From Amycolatopsis pretoriensis (GTDB taxonomy: Bacteria > Actinomycetota > Actinomycetes > Mycobacteriales > Pseudonocardiaceae): DNA of 64,000 bases. The position numbers and the translations under genes were made by a program. Location of the stretch: assembly GCF_900107925.1 (NCBI RefSeq), contig NZ_FNUJ01000005.1:62001-126000 (forward strand), given 5' to 3'. The notes beneath the pieces were generated by a model. The model saw nothing but the letters and a program-made list of their open reading frames with translations. It was not told where the DNA came from and searched no databases. The number at the start of each line of letters is the position of its first letter. Within the stretch, counting starts at the first letter, position 1. Positions 26,232-35,295 of the stretch are shown one piece after another.

Positions 26232-27172
26232 CCGCCAAGGTGCTGCGCCGGGTGGCGATCTTCGTGGTCAGCGTGCTGGTCGCGTCGATCGTGGTGTTCC
26301 TCTTCATGGCCGTGCTGCCGGGCGATCCGGCGCAGGTCGCGCTCGGCGTCAACGCGACGCCGGAGCTGCTCGCCAAGACCCGCGCGGAGTTCGGCATCGA
26401 CCGCCCGCTCGTCACGCAGTACTTCGACTGGATCGGGGGCGTGCTGCACGGCGACTTCGGCCGCTCCTACGTCACGCGCGATTCGATCGGTCCGCAGCTG
26501 CTCGACCGCCTCGGCGTCACGCTCTGGCTGGTCGGTGCCGGGATGCTGGTGGCGCTGGTGATCGCGGTGCCGGCGGGGACGTTCGCCGCGGTGAAGCACC
26601 GGAAGGCTTCGGGCGCGGGCGTTTCCGGGTTGTCGCAGATCGGCGTCGCGATCCCCGCGTTCCTCGCCGGGATCATCCTGGTGCAGATCTTCGCCGTGCA
26701 GCTGCGCTGGCTGCCGTCGGGCGGGTGGACGCCACCGGACCAGGACTTCGGCGAGTTCTTCCGCGGGCTGATCCTCCCGGCGTTGTCGCTGGGCCTGGTG
26801 CAGGGCGCGGTGCTCACGCGCTATGTGCGTTCCGCCGTGCTGGACACGCTGGGCCAGGACTACCTGCGCACCGCCCGGTCGAAGGGGCTCAGGCCGGGAC
26901 AAGCATTGGTGCGCCACGGGCTCCGCAATGCGTCCGTCCCGGTGGTCACCGTGCTCGGGCTGCAGCTGGCGACGCTGTTGATCGGCGCGGTCGTCGTCGA
27001 GCGCGTGTTCGTGCTGCCGGGCCTGGGCTCGATGCTGCTGGACGCCGTCGCCTCCCGTGACCTGCTGACCGTGCAGGGGATCGTCCTGGTGCTGGTGGTC
27101 GGCGTGCTGCTGGTCAACTTCGTCGTCGACGTCCTCTACACCGTGCTCGACCCGCGATTGCGAGGTTCGTGA
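26228..27172 (+). CDS. ABC importer permease, DppB-like
   Basis: This 314-residue inner-membrane subunit has the typical DppB start (RRVAIFVVSVLVASIVVFLFMAVLPGDPAQ), about six TM helices and the cytoplasmic EAA-type loop (YLRTARSKGLRPGQALVRHGLRNA) that contacts the ATPases. ATG 26228 overlaps the stop of the binding-protein gene (ATGA). It forms the transport channel with the next permease. Confidence 0.92.
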   Translation: MTAKVLRRVAIFVVSVLVASIVVFLFMAVLPGDPAQVALGVNATPELLAKTRAEFGIDRPLVTQYFDWIGGVLHGDFGRSYVTRDSIGPQLLDRLGVTLWLVGAGMLVALVIAVPAGTFAAVKHRKASGAGVSGLSQIGVAIPAFLAGIILVQIFAVQLRWLPSGGWTPPDQDFGEFFRGLILPALSLGLVQGAVLTRYVRSAVLDTLGQDYLRTARSKGLRPGQALVRHGLRNASVPVVTVLGLQLATLLIGAVVVERVFVLPGLGSMLLDAVASRDLLTVQGIVLVLVVGVLLVNFVVDVLYTVLDPRLRGS

Positions 27173-27978
27173 TGCGCAATCTCGTGCTGGGCGCGGTGCT
27201 CGTCGGCCTGGTCGTGCTGGCCGCGCTGCTGTCGTTCTTCTGGACGCCGTTCGACCCGGTGAAGGTCGACGCCGCGAACCGGCTGCTCGACGTCGGCGCG
27301 TCCCACTGGTTCGGCACCGACAAGTTCGGCCGCGACCTGCTCAGCCAGATCATGGTCGGCGCGCGGACGACGTTGTACGTCGGAGTCGTCGCGGTCGGCA
27401 TCGCCGCGGTGATCGGCACGCCGCTCGGCATCCTCGCCGGGATGTCGCCGCGCTGGCTGGGCGAGTTCGTCATGCGCGTCAACGACCTCGTGCTCGCGTT
27501 CCCCGCGTTGTTGCTGGCCATCATGTTCGGCGCGGTGTTCGGGGCGGACACGCTGACCGCGATGGTCGCGATCGGCATCGCGACGATCCCGTCGTTCGCG
27601 CGGATCGCCCGGTCCGGGACGCTGCAGGTGATGAGCACGGAGTTCGTGCTCGCGGCCCGCGCCGGCGGCCGGTCCCGCCTGACGATCGCGGTGCGGCACG
27701 TGCTGCCGAACATCTCCGGCCTGCTGATCGTGCAGGCGTCGGTGTCGTTCGCGATCGCCGTGCTGGCCGAGGCGGCGCTGTCGTTCCTCGGCTTCGGGAC
27801 GCGGCCGCCGACGCCGTCGTGGGGCCGGATGCTGCAGGAGTCCCAGGAACTGCTGACCGTCCACCCCCGGCTGGCGCTGGTGCCGGGCATCGCGATCGCC
27901 GTGGCCGTGCTCGGGTTCAACCTCCTCGGCGACGGCCTGCGCGACCGCCTGGATCCCCGATTGGCGGCGCGCGTATGA
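27172..27978 (+). CDS. ABC importer permease, DppC-like
   Basis: This 268-residue second channel subunit has an N-terminal TM helix, then HWFGTDKFGRDLLSQIMVGARTTL, the DppC signature, and an EAA loop (EFVLAARAGGRSRLTIAVRHVLPN). ATG 27172 shares one base with the preceding stop; a GTG one codon upstream is also possible. It is coupled at its 3' end (4-bp overlap) to the first ATPase gene. Confidence 0.92.
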   Translation: MRNLVLGAVLVGLVVLAALLSFFWTPFDPVKVDAANRLLDVGASHWFGTDKFGRDLLSQIMVGARTTLYVGVVAVGIAAVIGTPLGILAGMSPRWLGEFVMRVNDLVLAFPALLLAIMFGAVFGADTLTAMVAIGIATIPSFARIARSGTLQVMSTEFVLAARAGGRSRLTIAVRHVLPNISGLLIVQASVSFAIAVLAEAALSFLGFGTRPPTPSWGRMLQESQELLTVHPRLALVPGIAIAVAVLGFNLLGDGLRDRLDPRLAARV

Positions 27979-28706
27979 CGCTCTCGGTGCGTGGCCTCAG
28001 CGTTTCATCCCTGGTCCGGGACGTCTCCTTCGAGATCGGCGCGGGTGAGCGCGTCGGCCTGATCGGCGAGTCCGGGTCCGGGAAGTCGTTGACGGCGTTG
28101 TCGATCATGGGCCTGCTCCCGGACGAACTCCGTGCGTCGGGCTCGATCCGGCTGGGTGACCGCGAGCTGCTCGGAATGTCCGAAAAGGACTTGTCGCGGT
28201 TGCGCGGCGACGAACTGGCAATGGTCTTCCAGGAGCCGATGACGGCGTTGAACCCGGCCATGCGCGTCGGCCGCCAGGTCACCGAGCCCGGCCGGATCCA
28301 CGGTCGTCGTCACCGCGCCGAAGACCTGCTTTCCGCCGTGGGACTGGAAGGCACGGCCCGCGCGTACCCGCACCAGCTCTCCGGTGGGCAGCGGCAGCGG
28401 GTCGTGCTCGCGATGGCGCTGGCCAACGAGCCGCCCCTGCTGATCTGCGACGAGCCGACGACCGCCCTCGACGTCACGGTCCAAGCCCAGATCCTCACCC
28501 TCATCAAGACGCAGCTTTCACGTGAAAGCTCGCTCCTGTTCATCACGCACGACCTCGCGGTGGTCGCGTCGGTGTGCGAGCGCGTGCTCGTGATGCTCGA
28601 CGGCGAAATCGTCGAAGCAGGTTCGACGCGCGAAGTGCTTACGCAGCCGAAGCACGAGTACACGCGCAAGCTGCTGGCCGCCTCGGACCTGGAGGCCCGC
28701 CGATGA
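27975..28706 (+). CDS. ABC importer ATPase, DppD-like
   Basis: This 243-residue ATPase has Walker A GESGSGKSL, signature LSGGQRQRVVLAMAL, Walker B LLICDEPTTALD and H-loop LFITHDLAVV. It is shorter than free-standing DppD (about 320 residues) and lacks most of the C-terminal oligopeptide-transporter extension. Codons 180-185 are written with the palindrome AGCTTTCACGTGAAAGCT at 28513-28530, with rare CTT and TCA codons. The gene overlaps both neighbours by 4 bp. Confidence 0.9.
   Translation: MTLSVRGLSVSSLVRDVSFEIGAGERVGLIGESGSGKSLTALSIMGLLPDELRASGSIRLGDRELLGMSEKDLSRLRGDELAMVFQEPMTALNPAMRVGRQVTEPGRIHGRRHRAEDLLSAVGLEGTARAYPHQLSGGQRQRVVLAMALANEPPLLICDEPTTALDVTVQAQILTLIKTQLSRESSLLFITHDLAVVASVCERVLVMLDGEIVEAGSTREVLTQPKHEYTRKLLAASDLEARR
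28513..28530. repeat. 18-bp palindrome AGCTTTCACGTGAAAGCT, intragenic copy
   Basis: A perfect 18-bp palindrome inside the DppD-like gene, identical to the cores of two hairpins at 59742-59759 and 59775-59792. Three copies in 64 kb is far above chance, and this one uses codons rare in the gene. Confidence 0.85.
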
Positions 28707-29476
28707 GCATCATCAAAGTCCGCGACCTCGAACGCCGGTACGCCCGGCGGGACGTCCACGCGCTCCGCGGCGTCAGCTTCGACGTCGAGGCCGGGCAGCG
28801 GTTCGGCATCGTCGGCGAGTCCGGCTCGGGCAAGTCGACGCTGGTCCGGCTGCTGGCCGCGCTCGACAAGCCGACCGCCGGCACGGTCTCGTTCCAAGGC
28901 AAGCGGATCGACGACCTGCCCGAACGCAAGCTCGGCTTCCTGCGCTCGGAGCTGCAGATCGTCTTCCAGGACCCGATGGGCTCGCTCGACCCGCGGATGC
29001 GCGTACGGGACATCGTTTCCGAGCCGCTCGGCCACCGCGAGCCCGACCGCGTCGCCGAGCTGCTCGCCGCGGTCGGCCTGCCCGCCGACGCCGCGCAGCG
29101 GTACCCGCACCAGTTCTCCGGCGGCCAGCGGCAGCGGATCTCGATCGCCCGCGCGCTGGCGCCGAGCCCGAGCGTGCTGATCGCCGACGAGCCGGTCAGC
29201 GCCCTCGACGTCTCGGTGCGCGGCCAGATCCTCGACCTGCTCGCGTCGCTGGTGGACCAGTTCGCGTTGACGCTCATCTTCGTGTCGCACGACCTCGGCG
29301 TCGTCCGGCACGTCTGCGACCGGGTCGCGGTGATGCGCCGCGGCGAGATCGTCGAGCTCGGTGACGTCTCGCAGGTCTACGACGCACCACAGCACGAGTA
29401 CACGCGGGAACTCCTGGCCGCCGCGCCGAACCTGCGCGCCGAGCTGGCCCGGCTGAGTGGAGGTGACGATGACTGA
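28703..29476 (+). CDS. ABC importer ATPase, DppF-like
   Basis: This 257-residue second ATPase has Walker A GESGSGKST, signature FSGGQRQRISIARAL, Walker B LIADEPVSALD and H-loop FVSHDLGVV. FQDPMGSLDPRMRV is typical of DppF. It pairs with the preceding ATPase to drive import. ATG 28703 overlaps the previous stop by 4 bp, and its 3' end overlaps the aldehyde dehydrogenase gene by 8 bp, which ties import to catabolism. Confidence 0.92.
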   Translation: MSIIKVRDLERRYARRDVHALRGVSFDVEAGQRFGIVGESGSGKSTLVRLLAALDKPTAGTVSFQGKRIDDLPERKLGFLRSELQIVFQDPMGSLDPRMRVRDIVSEPLGHREPDRVAELLAAVGLPADAAQRYPHQFSGGQRQRISIARALAPSPSVLIADEPVSALDVSVRGQILDLLASLVDQFALTLIFVSHDLGVVRHVCDRVAVMRRGEIVELGDVSQVYDAPQHEYTRELLAAAPNLRAELARLSGGDDD

Positions 29477-30881
29477 GTACCCGGACGGCCTGCCGGTCGG
29501 CGCGGGCTGGGTGTCCACTGTGGACGTCGAAGAAATCGTTTTCCCCTACGACGGAAGCGTGATCGGCACCGCGCCCGTCGGCACTCCTGAGCAGGCTACG
29601 CGCGCTGTCGACGAAGCTGTCGCCGTCGCGTGCGAAGTGGCTTCGCTGCCTTCGCGGACACGCCGTGCTCTGTTGAACGACGTCGCGGCGGCTTTGGCCG
29701 AGCGCCGCGCGGAGTTCGAGAACCTGCTGGTGCTGGAGACCGGCAAGCCGCTGGTCGACTGCCGCGTCGAGGTCGCGCGCACGATCGTCACCTGGGAAGC
29801 CGCGGCCGAAGAGGTGTCACGGCTGCACGGCGAGACCGTGCCGCTGGACCTCCTGCCGTCCGGAGACGGTCTGGTCGGGTTCTGGAAGCGGAAGCCGATC
29901 GGTGTCGTCGTCGGCATCGCGGGCTTCAACTACCCGCTGCTGCTGGCGTCGCACAAGATCGCGCCCGCCATCGCCGCGGGCTGCCCGGTCATCGTGAAGC
30001 CCGCGCCGCAGACGCCGTTGGCGACGCTGTGGCTGGTCCACCTGGTCAGGCAGCTCGCTCCGCTGCCGGCGATGGTCCAGCTGGTCACCGGCGACGCGTC
30101 CGTCGGCGCGGCCCTGACGACCGACCGCCGGATCGGCGCGGTCTCCTTCACCGGCTCGGCCGCGGTCGGGCACCGCATCGCGCGTGACGCGGCGCCCACC
30201 AAGACGTTGCTGGAGCTGGGTTCGAACGCGGCCCTCGTGGTCGCTGAAGACGCGGATCTCGAAGCCGCGGTCGACGCCGTCGTGCGCGGCGGGTTCTACG
30301 CGTCCGGCCAGGCCTGCATCTCGGTGCAGCGGGTGCTGGTCGTCGCGTCGGTGGCTTCGGAGTTCACCGAACGCCTGCTGGCCCGGCTCGACGAGGTCGT
30401 CGTCGGCGACCCGCGGGACGAGAAGACGCGGGTGTCCGCGCTGATCGACCCCGCGTCGACCGACCGCGTCGCCGCGTGGATCGAGAAGTCCGGTGCCCGG
30501 CAAGTAGGCGGCGGCATCGACGGCACCGTGCTGCGGCCGACGGTCCTGCTCGACGTCCCGGACGGCGTCGAGGCCTGGGACGAGGAGATCTTCGGCCCGG
30601 TCGTCTGCGTGCGCACGGTGTCCGATGTGGACCAAGCGTTCGCCGCGGTGAACGCGTCCCGCTACGGCCTCCACGCCAGCGTCTACAGCAAGTCCTTGCA
30701 CACGGCGTTCCGCGCGCTCGACGAGCTGGAGGTCGGCGGGGTCGTCGTCAACGAAGTGCCCGGCTTCCGCTCGGACACCATGCCCTACGGCGGGGTGAAG
30801 GACTCCGGCATCGGCCGCGAAGGGCCGCGGTTCGCCGTCGAAGAGCTGACTGTGACGAGGATGGCGGTGCTGCGCCCGTGA
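29469..30881 (+). CDS. NAD(P)-dependent aldehyde dehydrogenase
   Basis: This 470-residue enzyme oxidises an aldehyde to the acid. Catalytic Cys283 lies in ASGQACISVQ, general base Glu249 in LLELGSN and Asn154 in GFNYP. The cofactor loop FTGSAAVGHRIA is present. Proteins of this subgroup often act on succinate semialdehyde, glyceraldehyde-3-phosphate or related small aldehydes. ATG 29469 follows GGAGGTG inside the 3' end of the ATPase gene. It should process a product made from the imported compound, but the aldehyde is unknown. The motif TCCNNTGTGGAC occurs twice in this gene (29514-29525 and 30621-30632). Confidence 0.9.
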   Translation: MTEYPDGLPVGAGWVSTVDVEEIVFPYDGSVIGTAPVGTPEQATRAVDEAVAVACEVASLPSRTRRALLNDVAAALAERRAEFENLLVLETGKPLVDCRVEVARTIVTWEAAAEEVSRLHGETVPLDLLPSGDGLVGFWKRKPIGVVVGIAGFNYPLLLASHKIAPAIAAGCPVIVKPAPQTPLATLWLVHLVRQLAPLPAMVQLVTGDASVGAALTTDRRIGAVSFTGSAAVGHRIARDAAPTKTLLELGSNAALVVAEDADLEAAVDAVVRGGFYASGQACISVQRVLVVASVASEFTERLLARLDEVVVGDPRDEKTRVSALIDPASTDRVAAWIEKSGARQVGGGIDGTVLRPTVLLDVPDGVEAWDEEIFGPVVCVRTVSDVDQAFAAVNASRYGLHASVYSKSLHTAFRALDELEVGGVVVNEVPGFRSDTMPYGGVKDSGIGREGPRFAVEELTVTRMAVLRP

Positions 30882-31633
30882 CGTACGAAAACCTGTTCCG
30901 CCTGGACGGCCGCCGGGCCGTGGTCCTCGGCGCCGGCGGGATCGGCCGTGAAGCCGCGCGAGCCCTGGCCGCGCACGGCGCCGACGTGGTCTGCGCCGAC
31001 CGCGACCTCGAAGCCGCGCGCGAGGCCGGTGTCGGCGAGGTGTACGAGATCGACCTCCTCGCGCCGGGCGCGATCGACCGCGCGGCGTCCGACCTCGGCC
31101 CGCAGGACATCGTCGTGCTGACCGCCGCGACTAACGTCCGCAAGCGGCTGCTGGACTACACGCGAGAGGAGTTCGACCGCGTCATCGCGCTGAACCTCGG
31201 CGTGACGTTCGAGGTCGTCCGCGTGTTCGGCGCCGACATGGTCGCGCGCGGGCGGGGGAGCATCATCGGCTTCTCGTCGATCCGCGGCACGACCGTCGAA
31301 CCGGGCCAGGGCCCGTACGCGGCGACGAAAGCGGGTCTCGTCCAGCTGTTCCGCACGGCCGCGGCGGAGTTCGGCCCGGCCGGCGTGCGGGTCAACGCGA
31401 TCGCCCCCGGCGTCGTCGAGACCCCGCTGACCGCGCAGATCAAGGCGAACCCGGAGTGGTACGACGCGTACGCGACGAAGGGCGCGTTGGGCCGCTGGGC
31501 GCGTCCGGACGAGCTGGCCGGCGCCGTCGTCTACCTCGCTTCGGACGCTTCGTCGTTCGTGACCGGCTCAGTGCTGGCGGTGGACGGTGGCTGGACCGCC
31601 GTCGACGGCCGCTTCGAACCGCCTGCTTCCTGA
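30878..31633 (+). CDS. Short-chain dehydrogenase/reductase (classical SDR)
   Basis: This 251-residue Rossmann-fold oxidoreductase has cofactor motif VVLGAGGIGREAA (LGAGGIG instead of TGxxxGIG), the active-site Ser in IIGFSSIRG and YAATK (Tyr and Lys). Asp in CADRD at the end of the second strand favours NAD over NADP. NAIAPGVVETPL and SFVTGSVLAVDGG are typical of the family. GTG 30878 overlaps the preceding stop (GTGA). It probably acts in the same pathway as the aldehyde dehydrogenase and amidase. Confidence 0.9.
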   Translation: MTYENLFRLDGRRAVVLGAGGIGREAARALAAHGADVVCADRDLEAAREAGVGEVYEIDLLAPGAIDRAASDLGPQDIVVLTAATNVRKRLLDYTREEFDRVIALNLGVTFEVVRVFGADMVARGRGSIIGFSSIRGTTVEPGQGPYAATKAGLVQLFRTAAAEFGPAGVRVNAIAPGVVETPLTAQIKANPEWYDAYATKGALGRWARPDELAGAVVYLASDASSFVTGSVLAVDGGWTAVDGRFEPPAS

Positions 31634-31642
31634 GGAGCGTTG

Positions 31643-33028
31643 ATGACCGAGCTGCCCGACCTGACCGCCGTCGAACTCGTGGCGGGGTACCGCGCGAAGA
31701 CGCTCTCGCCGGTCGAGGTGACCGAAGCCGTTCTCGCGCGCATCGAAGCGCGAGAGCCGGAGTTGCACGCGTTGTACGCGTACGACCCTTCAAGCGCGCG
31801 TGAAGATGCGAAGGCTGCTGAAGCGCGTTGGCACGCCGGCGAACCGCTGGGCCCGATCGACGGCGTCCCGCTGACGCTCAAGGAGAACATCGCGACCCGC
31901 GGCACGCCGGTCCCGCTGGGCACGGCCGCGACGGCGTTGACCCCGGCCGCCGAGGACGCCCCGGCGGCGGCGCGCGTCCGCGAGTCCGGCGGCGTCCTGC
32001 TGGCCAAGACGACGATGCCGGACTACGGGATGCTGACCTCGGGGCTGTCGAGCTTCCACGAGACGGCGCGCAACCCGTGGCTGACCTCGGCGTCGCCGGG
32101 CGGTTCGAGCGCGGGCGCCGGCGCGGCGGCCGCGGCGGGGTACGGCCCGCTGCACGTCGGCACGGACATCGGCGGCTCGATCCGGCTGCCCGCGGGCTGG
32201 TGCGGCCTGGCCGGGCTGAAGCCGAGCTTCGGCCGGGTGCCGGTCGACCCGCCGTTCCTCGGCCGGGTGGCGGGCCCGATGACCCGCACGGTCGCCGACA
32301 CGGCGTTGCTGATGAGCGTGCTGTCGGCGCCCGACGCGCGTGACCACCTGAGCCTGCCGCCGGCGGAGCTGGACTGGTCCGCCCTGGACTCTTCGCTGAC
32401 AGGCCTGCGCGTCGGCCTGCACCTGGACCCCGGCGTGGGCCTCCCGGTGGACCCGGCCACGCTCGCCGCGGTCACCACGGCCGCGCGCGTCTTCGAAGCC
32501 GCGGGCGCGGTCGTCGAGCCGGTCGGGCCGTTCCTGACCCGCGAAATGCTCACCGGCCTGGACGTCTTCTGGCGCACCCGCGCGTGGTCGGACATGACGG
32601 CGCTGCCGGCGGACCGCCGCGCGAAGGTCCTGCCGTACATCGCGGACTGGGCCGCGGGCGGCGCGGACGTGTCCGGAGTGGACGCCTACCGCGGCTTCGC
32701 CCAGATCGACGCGATCAGCGTCGCGGCCCTGCGGGCGACGTCCGCGTACGACGTCGTGCTGTCGCCGACGTGCCCGGTGGCGGCGCCACCGGCGGAGTGG
32801 GCGTCGCCGACGAACGACCCGGCGCGGCCGTTCGAGCACATCGCGTTCACCGTCCCGTACAACATGTCCGGCCAGCCGGCGGTGTCGGTGAACTGCGGCT
32901 ACACCGACGACGGCCGCCCGATCGGCCTCCAAATCAGCGGCCGCCGCTTCGACGACGTCGGCGTCCTGCGCGCGGCAGCGGCGTATGAGCAGCTGCGCGG
33001 CCCGCAACGGTCCTGGCCGATCGGATAG
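31643..33028 (+). CDS. Amidase-signature hydrolase
   Basis: This 461-residue amidase-signature enzyme has a complete Ser-cisSer-Lys triad: Lys80 (LTLKENIA), Ser155 in the GGSS stretch (SPGGSSAGA) and nucleophile Ser179 (GTDIGGSIR). It hydrolyses a carboxamide. As last gene of the importer operon it may act first, releasing an amine or acid that the dehydrogenases then oxidise. ATG 31643 follows GAGGAG, 10 bp after the SDR stop. No signal peptide is seen, so it is cytoplasmic. The natural amide is unknown. Confidence 0.9.
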   Translation: MTELPDLTAVELVAGYRAKTLSPVEVTEAVLARIEAREPELHALYAYDPSSAREDAKAAEARWHAGEPLGPIDGVPLTLKENIATRGTPVPLGTAATALTPAAEDAPAAARVRESGGVLLAKTTMPDYGMLTSGLSSFHETARNPWLTSASPGGSSAGAGAAAAAGYGPLHVGTDIGGSIRLPAGWCGLAGLKPSFGRVPVDPPFLGRVAGPMTRTVADTALLMSVLSAPDARDHLSLPPAELDWSALDSSLTGLRVGLHLDPGVGLPVDPATLAAVTTAARVFEAAGAVVEPVGPFLTREMLTGLDVFWRTRAWSDMTALPADRRAKVLPYIADWAAGGADVSGVDAYRGFAQIDAISVAALRATSAYDVVLSPTCPVAAPPAEWASPTNDPARPFEHIAFTVPYNMSGQPAVSVNCGYTDDGRPIGLQISGRRFDDVGVLRAAAAYEQLRGPQRSWPIG

Positions 33029-33090
33029 GGAAGAAGTTCCGGTCCCGCGGCGAAGTGGTGGTGAAGCTGTCGCCGACGGGAAGGGAACCC

Positions 33091-33606
33091 ATGACCGAGG
33101 CAGCCCCGGTGACCGGCATCGACCAGTTCACCGAGGTGCACGACCGCCACTTCGCCGACATCTACCGCTACATCGCGGGCCGGCTCGGTGCGCAGGTCGC
33201 GGAGGACGTCGCCGCCGAGACGTTCCTGGTGGCGTTCGACCGCCGCAAGACGTTCGACCCCGCCCGCGGTGACCTGCGCGCCTGGCTGTTCGGCATCGCG
33301 ACGAACCTGGTGTCGAGACACCGCCGCAAGGAAGCCCGCCACTACCGGGCCCTCTCGCGGCTCGACACACCCCGGCCCCACGAGGGACACGAAAACCGCG
33401 TCGTCATGAGCGGACAGCTGGGGAAAGCGCTGGCCCGGCTCACGTCGGGCGAGCGTGACGTGTTGTTGCTCGTCGCTCTCGCCGACCTCGGCTACACGGA
33501 AGTGGCCCAGGCACTCGGCATCTCCCCGGGCACGGTCGGCTCCCGGCTGACGCGCGCCCGCAAGAAGCTCACCCCCGTTCTCGCCCCGGAGGCCACCGAT
33601 GAATGA
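33091..33606 (+). CDS. ECF RNA polymerase sigma factor
   Basis: This 171-residue sigma-70-family factor has region 2 (FTEVHDRHFADIYRYIAGRLG, then AEDVAAETFLVAF) for -10 recognition and region 4 (LTSGERDVLLLVALADLGYTEVAQALGISPGTVGSRLTRAR) for -35 recognition. ATG 33091 follows AAGGGAACCC; the frame opens at 33055 without better support. Its 3' end overlaps the next gene by 8 bp, and that gene encodes a membrane protein likely to be its partner. No matching autoregulatory promoter was recognised upstream. Confidence 0.9.
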   Translation: MTEAAPVTGIDQFTEVHDRHFADIYRYIAGRLGAQVAEDVAAETFLVAFDRRKTFDPARGDLRAWLFGIATNLVSRHRRKEARHYRALSRLDTPRPHEGHENRVVMSGQLGKALARLTSGERDVLLLVALADLGYTEVAQALGISPGTVGSRLTRARKKLTPVLAPEATDE

Positions 33607-34435
33607 CCTCGAGAACCTGCGTACGGCGCTCCTGCCCGACGAGCCGTCCCAGGACGTCGTCGACCGCAGCCGCCACCGGCTGCAGAACCGGATGCTCGGC
33701 CGCCGCCGGCGGGTCCGCCCGCTCGCGATCGGCGCCGGTCTGGTCGCCGCAGCAGCCGCGGTCGCGGCTGTCGTCGCCACCCTTCCCAGCCCCCCACCAC
33801 CTCGCCAGGCAGTGGTGCTGCCGGTCGAGACCGGTCCGGCGGTCCTGCTGGCCGCCGCCAGGGTCGCCGAGCACGCCCAGGTCGGCACCGGGAAGTACTG
33901 GCACACGACCACGAAGGTGGGCAAGACAACCTGGGAGTACTGGACGACCGCCGACGGGCAGGAGTGGTACCGCGACGAGAACCACGGCGGCGAACTGAGG
34001 CCGTTGCCCCAGGCCCGGCCCATCCGGATCAACGGCGACGACGACGTCACCCTCAGCACGATCCTGTCGCTGCCCCCGGACCCGGCGGCCCTGCGGACCT
34101 GGCTCACGGACGGGCTGTCGCGACACGGGCTGCCCGCGAACCAGCTCGGCTTCGCGGTGCTCGGCGGGCTGATCGACCTGGTGTCCACGGTGCCGTCACC
34201 CCCGGCGGTCCGGGCCGCGGCGTTCCGCGCGATAGCCGCGTACCCGGGCGTGACCGGCCTACCCGACGGCAAGAGCGTCCGGCTACCGGGTGGTGGCCGC
34301 CTCGTCGTCGACCCGGCGACCGGCCAGGTGGACAGCTCGTCGGTGTTCCTCGACTGGAACGGCAAACCGGCCACGAACGCGAACGGCGACACGTACGCGG
34401 TCAGTGGCGAGTGGACGGACGACCTGCCGAAGTGA
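33599..34435 (+). CDS. Membrane-anchored partner of the ECF sigma factor (CU044_5270-like)
   Basis: This 278-residue protein has a basic cytoplasmic segment (about 1-40), one TM helix (IGAGLVAAAAAVAAVVATL) and a large extracytoplasmic domain. The layout and the start MNDLENLRTALLPDEPS fit the CU044_5270 family found beside actinobacterial ECF sigma factors. No zinc-binding anti-sigma HxxxCxxC motif is visible, so an anti-sigma role is inferred only from gene order and topology. The 8-bp overlap with the sigma gene shows coupled translation. The 3' end lies 2 bp from a convergent lyase gene. Confidence 0.78.
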   Translation: MNDLENLRTALLPDEPSQDVVDRSRHRLQNRMLGRRRRVRPLAIGAGLVAAAAAVAAVVATLPSPPPPRQAVVLPVETGPAVLLAAARVAEHAQVGTGKYWHTTTKVGKTTWEYWTTADGQEWYRDENHGGELRPLPQARPIRINGDDDVTLSTILSLPPDPAALRTWLTDGLSRHGLPANQLGFAVLGGLIDLVSTVPSPPAVRAAAFRAIAAYPGVTGLPDGKSVRLPGGGRLVVDPATGQVDSSSVFLDWNGKPATNANGDTYAVSGEWTDDLPK

Positions 34436-34437
34436 CC

Positions 34438-35295
34438 TCAGCTCTTGACGGCCTCCGCCAGCGCCAGCACTCGCCGCGCGTTGTCGACGTGCAGGTTCTC
34501 GATCATCCGGCCGTCCACAGTGACCACGCCGCGGCCTTCCTTCTGCGCCGCTTCGAAGGCCTCGATGATCCGCCGCGAGCGGTCGATCTCCTCCTCGGAC
34601 GGCGCGAAGATCCGGTTGCACGGCTCGACCTGCGCCGGGTGGATCAGCGTCTTCCCGTCGAAGCCGTACTGCCGGCCCTGCTCGCACTCGGCCTCGAAGC
34701 CCTCGAGGTCCTTCACGTCGTTGTAGACGCCGTCGAGGATCACCTTGCCGGTCGCGCGTGCGGCCAGCAGGCACAGGGAAAGCCCGCCGAGCAGCGGGCC
34801 GCGGCCCGGGACGAACTCCGCGTGCAGCTCCTTGGCCAGGTCGTTCGTGCCCATCACCAGCACGGTCAGCCGCTCGGACGCCGCCGCGATCTCCTCGGCG
34901 TGCAGCATCGCGACCGGCGTCTCGACCATCGCCCAGATCTTCGTGTGCCCGGGCGCTCCGCCGAGCTCCAGCGCACGCTCGATGTTGTGCACCTCGGCGG
35001 CCGAGTTCACCTTCGGGACGACGACCGCGGCCGGGCCCGCCGACGCGGCCGCGCGCAGGTCGGCGTCGTGCCACTCGGTGTCCAGGCCGTTGACCCGGAT
35101 CGTCACCTCGCGGTCGCCGTAGTCGCCCGAAGCCGCCGCCGCGCAGACCCGCTCGCGCGCGGCTTCCTTGGCGTCGGGGGAGACGGCGTCCTCGAGGTCG
35201 AGAATCAGCGCGTCCGCCGGGATCGTCTTGGCCTTCTCCAGCGCTCTTTCGTTCGCGCCGGGCATGTACAGGACGGAACGTCGGGGCGTGGTCAT
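34438..35295 (-). CDS. CitE-like/HpcH-HpaI-family aldolase-lyase
   Basis: This 285-residue TIM-barrel lyase has LDLEDAVSPDAKEAAR near the N-terminus, VTIRVNGLDTEWHDADL (Arg for CoA-thioester binding), MVETPVAMLHAEEIAA (Glu metal ligand) and DLAKELHAEF (Asp ligand). The tail FDGKTLIHPAQVEPCNRIF is typical. It probably cleaves or forms a beta-hydroxyacyl-CoA such as citramalyl- or malyl-CoA. ATG 35295 overlaps the stop of the upstream lyase gene by 4 bp, so both are made together. Confidence 0.88.
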   Translation of the reverse strand: MTTPRRSVLYMPGANERALEKAKTIPADALILDLEDAVSPDAKEAARERVCAAAASGDYGDREVTIRVNGLDTEWHDADLRAAASAGPAAVVVPKVNSAAEVHNIERALELGGAPGHTKIWAMVETPVAMLHAEEIAAASERLTVLVMGTNDLAKELHAEFVPGRGPLLGGLSLCLLAARATGKVILDGVYNDVKDLEGFEAECEQGRQYGFDGKTLIHPAQVEPCNRIFAPSEEEIDRSRRIIEAFEAAQKEGRGVVTVDGRMIENLHVDNARRVLALAEAVKS

